From assembly GCA_963710975.1 (NCBI GenBank), contig CAVQCG010000001.1, positions 124,001 to 188,000 of the forward strand: a stretch of DNA of 64,000 nucleotides, written 5' to 3'. This DNA comes from JBBQXH01 sp963710975 (lineage in GTDB: Bacteria > Actinomycetota > Thermoleophilia > Gaiellales > Gaiellaceae). Below the pieces are notes generated by a model. That model made no database searches. It was not told the DNA's origin and saw only the letters and a program-made list of their open reading frames with translations. Both the position numbers and the translations under genes were made by a program. Shown here piece by piece: positions 62,729 to 64,000 of the stretch; position 1 is the first letter of the stretch; each line of letters opens with the position of its first letter.

Positions 62729-64000
62729 GTGAACGCATCGGGCCCCGAGAGCGCGACCTGGGTCGGGAGGCCCATGCCGAGACTCGAGGACGACGCCCTG
62801 CTGCGGGGCGCCGGACAGTACATCGACGACCTCGGGCAGCCACCGGGCACCTGCGATGCGGCCATCCTGCGCTCGCACTACGCGCACGCACGGATCGGCC
62901 GCCTCGACACGTCGACGGCCTGCGCCCTTCCAGGTGTCATCGGCGTGCTCACGGGAGCCGACGTTGCCGCCATGTCCCATCCGTTCCGCGCCGGGGTGGA
63001 GAGCCCGATTCCCTACCGGGCGGCAGCTCACGAGGTCGCGCGATACGTGGGCGAGCCCCTCGCCGTCGTCGTCGCACGCGATCGCTACACGGCTGAGGAT
63101 GCTCTCGAGCTGATCGAGGTCGACTACGAGCCCCTCCCGCCGTCCTCGACCTGTTCGAGGCGGCGGACACACCGGAGCTCGTCGCCTCCGAGCGCACGTT
63201 CTCCTACGGAGATCCCGACGGCGCCTTCCTCGCTGCCGACGTCGTCGTCTCCGACCGCTTCGACTTCCACCGCTGGAGCTGCACGCCGATGGAGTGTTAC
63301 GGCGTCGTCGCGGACTGGGACGAGGCCTCGGGCACGCTCACCTCCTGGACGAACTTCCAGGGGCCCTTCACGCTCCACTCGGTCGCGGCCGCCTCGCTCG
63401 GCCTCTCGGGAGCGAAGCTGCGCATCGTCACGCCGCCGAACTCGGGTGGCAGCTTCGGCATCAAGTCGACCGTCTACGTCTACGTCGTGCTGATCGGTCT
63501 AGCCGCCCGGAAGCTCGGCGTCCCGGTGCGCTGGATCGAGGATCGCCTCGAGCACCTCGCGGGGAGCTCGGGTGCGACGGGCCGGAGCACCGGCGTCGAG
63601 GCCGCATTCTCCCGCGACGGCGAGTTGCTCGCGCTGCGCTACGACGCCGTCGAGGACGTGGGCGCCTATGTCCGTGCGCCGGAGCCGGCTGCCCTCTATC
63701 GCATGCACGGGTCGCTCTCAGGGGCCTACTGCGTGCAGAACATTGCGGCACGAAACCGGGTCGTGCTGACCAATCGCTGCCCGACCGGCCTCAACCGCGG
63801 CTTCGGCGGTCCCCAGCTCTACCTCGCGCTCGAGCGGACAATGGCGATCGCAGCGCGCAAGCTCGGCATCGACCCGGCCGAGCTCGCGCGGCGGAACCTC
63901 CTGCAGCCGGAGGCGTTTCCGTACCGGACGCCGTCGGGCAGCCTGTACGACTCGGGCGACTACGAGGCGTGTCTCGACGACGCTCTCGTGCTCAGCCGCT
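62729..64000 (+). CDS. Molybdopterin-dependent hydroxylase large subunit (CoxL/XdhA family), partial, one frame break
   Basis: GTG 62729, four bases after the amine oxidase stop: VNASGPESATWVGRPMPRLE, then DDALLRGAGQYIDDLG and YVGEPLAVVVARDRYTAEDA. The frame breaks near 63142 and resumes with LDLFEAADTPELVASERTFS, RWSCTPMECYGVVADWD, TPPNSGGSFGIKS and LTNRCPTGLNRGFGGPQLYL. The loop NRGFGGPQ differs from the CO-dehydrogenase motifs AYRCSFR and AYRGAGR, so a xanthine-dehydrogenase-like hydroxylase is likelier. It runs off the window; medium and small subunits are expected beyond. Confidence 0.87.

Noticed and set aside
62729..64000. Aerobic carbon monoxide dehydrogenase large subunit
   Set aside because: The diagnostic AYRCSFR or AYRGAGR loop is missing; the loop reads NRGFGGPQ, so only the wider hydroxylase family is claimed.

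Overview
The window is a high-GC chromosomal segment with actinobacterial gene families and gene orders: tig-clpP-clpX, valS-folC-ndk-maf-mreBCD-mrdA-rodA, frequent GTG/TTG starts, many ATGA/GTGA start-stop overlaps, and NarL-type two-component pairs. A deep-branching Actinomycetota lineage (for example Thermoleophilia) fits, but no rRNA or marker comparison was possible here.

Layout. 1-11.2 kb: one co-directional block on the minus strand, valS, folC, a 37-aa membrane peptide, a zinc-ribbon membrane protein, ndk, a methyltransferase, maf, mreB, mreC, mreD, mrdA and the start of rodA. 11.3-11.9 kb: a VapBC-like toxin-antitoxin pair. 12.3-15.6 kb: the tig-clpP-clpX proteostasis operon. 15.7-16.8 kb: a TerC-family exporter behind a yybP-ykoY (Mn2+) riboswitch. 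17.0-19.5 kb: tRNA-Leu(TAG), tRNA-Arg(TCG), small hypothetical genes and a decayed second copy of the tRNA-Arg 3' half. 20-22.9 kb: a membrane histidine kinase and a small membrane protein. 23.1-28.7 kb: a sugar-phosphate operon (DUF2252, transketolase, a deleted transaldolase, glucose-6-phosphate isomerase). 28.7-33.8 kb: NDH-2, a ClC channel, two K+ channels and an aquaporin. 33.8-39.6 kb: a glycogen debranching enzyme with an SCP2-like tail, a DUF192 lipoprotein and a NarL-type two-component system. 39.7-44.7 kb: an ACT-malic enzyme, a DsbA/FrnE-family gene with an in-frame TGA, CorA and a site-2 protease. 44.7-64 kb: a catabolic region with thiolase, amidase, a leucine-type ABC transporter, Tm-1-like and PEP-hydrolase-like proteins, a LacI regulator, and a divergent operon for a thioesterase, enoyl-CoA hydratase, acyl-CoA ligase, two-subunit TPP enzyme, amine oxidase and molybdopterin hydroxylase.

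Most notable. (1) The FrnE/DsbA gene at 41103-41729 has TGA exactly where the first Cys of the CPYC active site belongs, followed at the correct distance by a 9-bp hairpin, so it is probably a selenoprotein. (2) Four loci (3.8-4.2, 12.0-12.3, 16.9-17.0 and 45.9-46.2 kb) carry at least a dozen copies of one modular element: three hairpins of changing sequence joined by fixed linkers (GCAAG, GCGCAGC, GCGAAG). Copies start at or inside stop codons or next to a tRNA 3' end. The sequence changes keep base pairing, which suggests an undescribed structured repeat family.

Caution. About 25 single-base frame breaks occur in otherwise clean genes, most of them between 48 and 63 kb and about seven in the ABC substrate-binding gene alone. 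The reading frames around them are intact, so assembly or sequencing indels are the likeliest cause. The affected genes are annotated over their full reconstructed length.
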